A stretch of 8,314 nt of DNA, taken from NCBI GenBank assembly GCA_019347995.1, contig JAHWKH010000087.1, forward strand, positions 1 to 8,314, given 5' to 3'. Under the pieces are notes generated by a model that ran no database searches, had not been told where the DNA came from, and saw only the letters and a list, made by a program, of their open reading frames with translations. The stretch is from Gemmatimonadota bacterium (GTDB lineage: Bacteria > Gemmatimonadota > Gemmatimonadetes > Longimicrobiales > UBA6960). Below are positions 6,389 through 8,314 of the stretch, piece by piece. Position 1 is the stretch's first letter. Each line of letters starts with the position of its first letter. Position numbers and translations under genes: made by a program.

Positions 6389-8197
6389 ATGGCCCTGGGA
6401 CCCGCGCCGAGCATCCACGAGGAGGAAGCGCTCGGCAAGGCCTACGACGCCCGGCTCATGCGGCGTCTCCTGCGCTACGTGAAGCCCTACAAGTGGCAGA
6501 CGGCGGTCGCCGTCCTGCTGCTGGTCCTGGCGTCGGGCATGGAGATCGTGGGGCCGATCCTCACGCAGCAGGCCATCGACCGCGCCATCCCGGAGGGCGA
6601 CCTCGGCTTCCTGACCATGCTGGCCGTCCTGTTCGTCGTGGCGAACGTCCTGGGCTTCGCGTTCCAGTACGGGCAGCAGATCCTCACGACGTGGCTGGGC
6701 CAGAGCGTCATGTACGATCTCCGCACGGAGATCTTCGCCAAGCTCCAGCGCCAGGACCTCCGGTACTACGACCGAAATCCGGTGGGGCGGCTCATGACCC
6801 GCATCACCAGCGACGTGGAGACGCTCAACGAGCTGTTCAGCTCGGGCGTGGTGTCGGTCTTCGGCGACGTCTTCACCCTCGTCTTCATCGTGGCCGCCAT
6901 GGTGAACATGGACTGGCGGCTCGCCCTGGTGACGTTCAGCGTTCTGCCGCTGGTCTTCTACGCCGCCTTCCTCTTCCGATCGCGCATCCGCGACGCCTAC
7001 CGCGACATCCGGGTGCGGCTGGCGCGCATCAACGCGTTCCTCCACGAGCGCATCACCGGCGTGCGCGTGGTGCAGCTCTTCAACCGCGAGGCCGCCGACG
7101 ACCGCAAGCACAGGGACATCGAGGAGGACTACCTGGAGGCGCACCTGCGCTCCATCACCTACTACGCCCTCTTCTTTCCCGTCATCGAGGTGTTCACGGC
7201 CATCGCGCTCGCGCTCATCGTGTGGTACGGCGGTCTGCAGATCCTGGACGGAGCCGTCACCGTGGGCGTCGTGGCGGCCTTCCTCCAGTACGCCCGCCGC
7301 TTCTTCCGTCCCATCCAGGACCTCTCGGAGAAGTACAACCTGCTCCAGGGGGCCATGGCTTCGTCCGAGCGCGTCTTCGGCCTGCTGGACAAGGACGTCG
7401 ACATCGAGGATCCGGCGGTGCCGCGGGAGCTGCCCTCGACCCGGGGCGAGATCGAGTTCCAGGACGTCTGGTTCGCGTACGCGAACCGGGAGGACGGCGA
7501 GCCGGACTGGGTGATCCGGGGCCTCACGTTCCGCGTGGCGCCGGGAGAGAAGGTGGCCATCGTGGGGCACACGGGCGCCGGGAAGACCACGATCATCAAC
7601 CTCCTGATGCGCTTCTACGAGCCGCAGCGGGGCCGCGTGCTCCTGGACGGCGTGCCCATCGGGGAGCTGCGCCTCGAGGACCTGAGGACCCGGATCGGCC
7701 TCGTGCTCCAGGACGTCTTCCTGTTCAGCCAGGACGTGGGCTACAACATCCGCCTGGGCTCCGAGGAGGTGTCGCCCGAGCGGGTGAGGGAGGCAGCGCG
7801 GCGCGTGGGCGCCGACCGCTTCATCGAGCGACTGCCCGGCGGGTACGAACAGCCCCTGGGGGAGAGGGGGTCGTCGCTGTCGGTGGGAGAGCGGCAGCTG
7901 GTGAGCTTCGCCCGGGCCCTGGCGTTCGACCCGCCCATCCTGGTGCTGGACGAGGCGACGAGCTCGGTGGACTCGGAGATCGAGGCCCAGATCGAGGCCG
8001 CCACCGACGAGCTGATGAAGGGGCGCACGTCGCTGGTCATCGCCCACCGGCTCTCCACCGTCCAGGGCGCCGACCGCATCCTGGTCATGCACCACGGCGA
8101 GCTGCGCGAGCAGGGCAGCCATCAAGAGCTGCTGGAACAGGGCGGCCTCTACGCCCGCCTGCACGAGCTCCAGTTCGCGCCGCCGTCCGCGGCGTAG
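6389..8197 (+). CDS. ABC exporter half-transporter (transmembrane domain fused to ATPase), MdlB/MsbA-like
   Basis: An inner-membrane ABC exporter subunit of 602 residues, the usual half-transporter size, which would work as a dimer. Likely membrane helices are at about 38-60, 72-94, 156-176, 177-197, 257-280 and 286-304. The ATPase domain follows from about 354: A-loop region WFAY (Y364), Walker A GHTGAGKTT (393-401, K399), Q-loop Q441, signature LSVGER (497-502), Walker B ILVLDEATSS (D521, catalytic E522) and H-loop H553 in IAHRLST. The signature differs from LSGGQ at two positions; LSVG forms are familiar in MdlB/YheH-type subunits that often pair with a second half. No partner gene is seen here, so homodimer or heterodimer is open. 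The substrate cannot be read from sequence. It starts three bases after hisIE and probably shares its transcript; no role in histidine synthesis is implied by its family. Confidence 0.93.
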   Translation: MALGPAPSIHEEEALGKAYDARLMRRLLRYVKPYKWQTAVAVLLLVLASGMEIVGPILTQQAIDRAIPEGDLGFLTMLAVLFVVANVLGFAFQYGQQILTTWLGQSVMYDLRTEIFAKLQRQDLRYYDRNPVGRLMTRITSDVETLNELFSSGVVSVFGDVFTLVFIVAAMVNMDWRLALVTFSVLPLVFYAAFLFRSRIRDAYRDIRVRLARINAFLHERITGVRVVQLFNREAADDRKHRDIEEDYLEAHLRSITYYALFFPVIEVFTAIALALIVWYGGLQILDGAVTVGVVAAFLQYARRFFRPIQDLSEKYNLLQGAMASSERVFGLLDKDVDIEDPAVPRELPSTRGEIEFQDVWFAYANREDGEPDWVIRGLTFRVAPGEKVAIVGHTGAGKTTIINLLMRFYEPQRGRVLLDGVPIGELRLEDLRTRIGLVLQDVFLFSQDVGYNIRLGSEEVSPERVREAARRVGADRFIERLPGGYEQPLGERGSSLSVGERQLVSFARALAFDPPILVLDEATSSVDSEIEAQIEAATDELMKGRTSLVIAHRLSTVQGADRILVMHHGELREQGSHQELLEQGGLYARLHELQFAPPSAA

Positions 8198-8200
8198 GGC

Positions 8201-8263
8201 CGGGAGCCTGTCCGAGCGAGCGACGCGCGCGCGGCCCACACGATCACCCGGGCGAGGCTCCCG
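8201..8263. terminator. Probable bidirectional terminator: 9-base perfect inverted repeat
   Basis: CGGGAGCCT at 8201-8209 and AGGCTCCCG at 8255-8263 are perfect inverted copies around a 45-base loop, which could itself form a small GCCC/GGGC stem (8234-8237 with 8250-8253). The repeat starts four bases after the ABC gene stop and ends just before the stop of the apparent convergent gene at 8270. No T-run follows on either strand, so it is not a classical intrinsic terminator. It may act as a stem-only terminator or an RNA 3'-end stabiliser. The structure is seen directly; the role is inferred from position. Confidence 0.45.
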
Positions 8264-8269
8264 AGGCGT

Positions 8270-8314
8270 CTACGGCTCCGTCAGCTCGAACGGGCTCGAG
8301 ACGCGCAGCTCCCC
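8270..8314 (-). CDS. 3' end of a convergent gene, product unknown (partial)
   Basis: Read on the minus strand, the last 45 bases give 14 codons encoding GELRVSSPFELTEP and then TAG at 8272-8270. All 14 codons end in G or C, like the genes of this window, while the same phase upstream of 8270 contains several A's, so the compositional change falls at this stop. The tail is too short to recognise a family. Position opposite the ABC gene with an inverted repeat between them fits a convergent gene pair. The + strand in the same wobble phase is also open here but has no ATG, GTG or TTG start, so a minus-strand gene is favoured, with moderate confidence. Confidence 0.45.
   Translation of the reverse strand, partial: GELRVSSPFELTEP

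Noticed and set aside
8220..8234. CG-rich alternating run after the ABC gene as a repeat element
   Set aside because: It is too short, and expected in this base composition.
5492..8239. A 915-codon open frame on the minus strand opposite hisF, hisIE and the ABC gene
   Set aside because: Its translation is low-complexity (rich in Arg, Gly, His, Glu, Asp) with no recognisable domain. It is a codon-bias shadow of strongly supported + strand genes in GC-rich DNA.
1..8314. CRISPR arrays, tRNA or rRNA genes, insertion sequences, integrase or phage genes
   Set aside because: No regularly spaced repeats, tRNA-like folds, transposase motifs or compositional breaks were seen; coding density is nearly complete.

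Overview
The window is part of a histidine biosynthesis operon from a very GC-rich bacterium, read entirely on the + strand. It runs hisG (3' part only), hisD, hisC, hisH, hisA, hisB, hisF and hisIE, followed by an ABC exporter half-transporter gene. Codon third positions are almost all G or C. A long-form HisG, a fused HisIE and a stand-alone HisB show this is not an enterobacterial operon. The clade is uncertain: a high-GC environmental phylum such as Gemmatimonadota would fit, but no marker gene here settles it.

Layout: 1-591 hisG tail; 588-1901 hisD; 1898-2995 hisC; 2992-3612 hisH; 3613-3658 the only real gap inside the his genes; 3659-4393 hisA; 4390-4947 hisB; 4944-5720 hisF; 5717-6385 hisIE; 6389-8197 ABC exporter; 8198-8269 non-coding with a strong inverted repeat; 8270-8314 the apparent last codons of a convergent minus-strand gene. 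Every his junction except hisH/hisA is a 4-base stop/start overlap (GTGA or ATGA). Even the hisH/hisA gap can be bridged by a 17-codon frame with GTGA overlaps at both ends.

Pathway: HisG joins ATP and PRPP. HisIE performs the pyrophosphohydrolase and cyclohydrolase steps, HisA isomerises ProFAR to PRFAR, and HisH-HisF makes imidazole glycerol phosphate (IGP) plus AICAR. HisB dehydrates IGP, HisC transaminates the product, and HisD oxidises histidinol to histidine. The one step with no gene here is histidinol-phosphate phosphatase: HisB lacks the HAD phosphatase domain, so that enzyme must lie elsewhere.

Most of the window is ordinary, well-understood metabolism, and I found no convincing new system. 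The points worth a second look are the bridging mini-frame and perfect palindrome at the hisA start, sequence deviations in HisB and HisC, the gene order with hisB between hisA and hisF, and the exporter attached to the operon.
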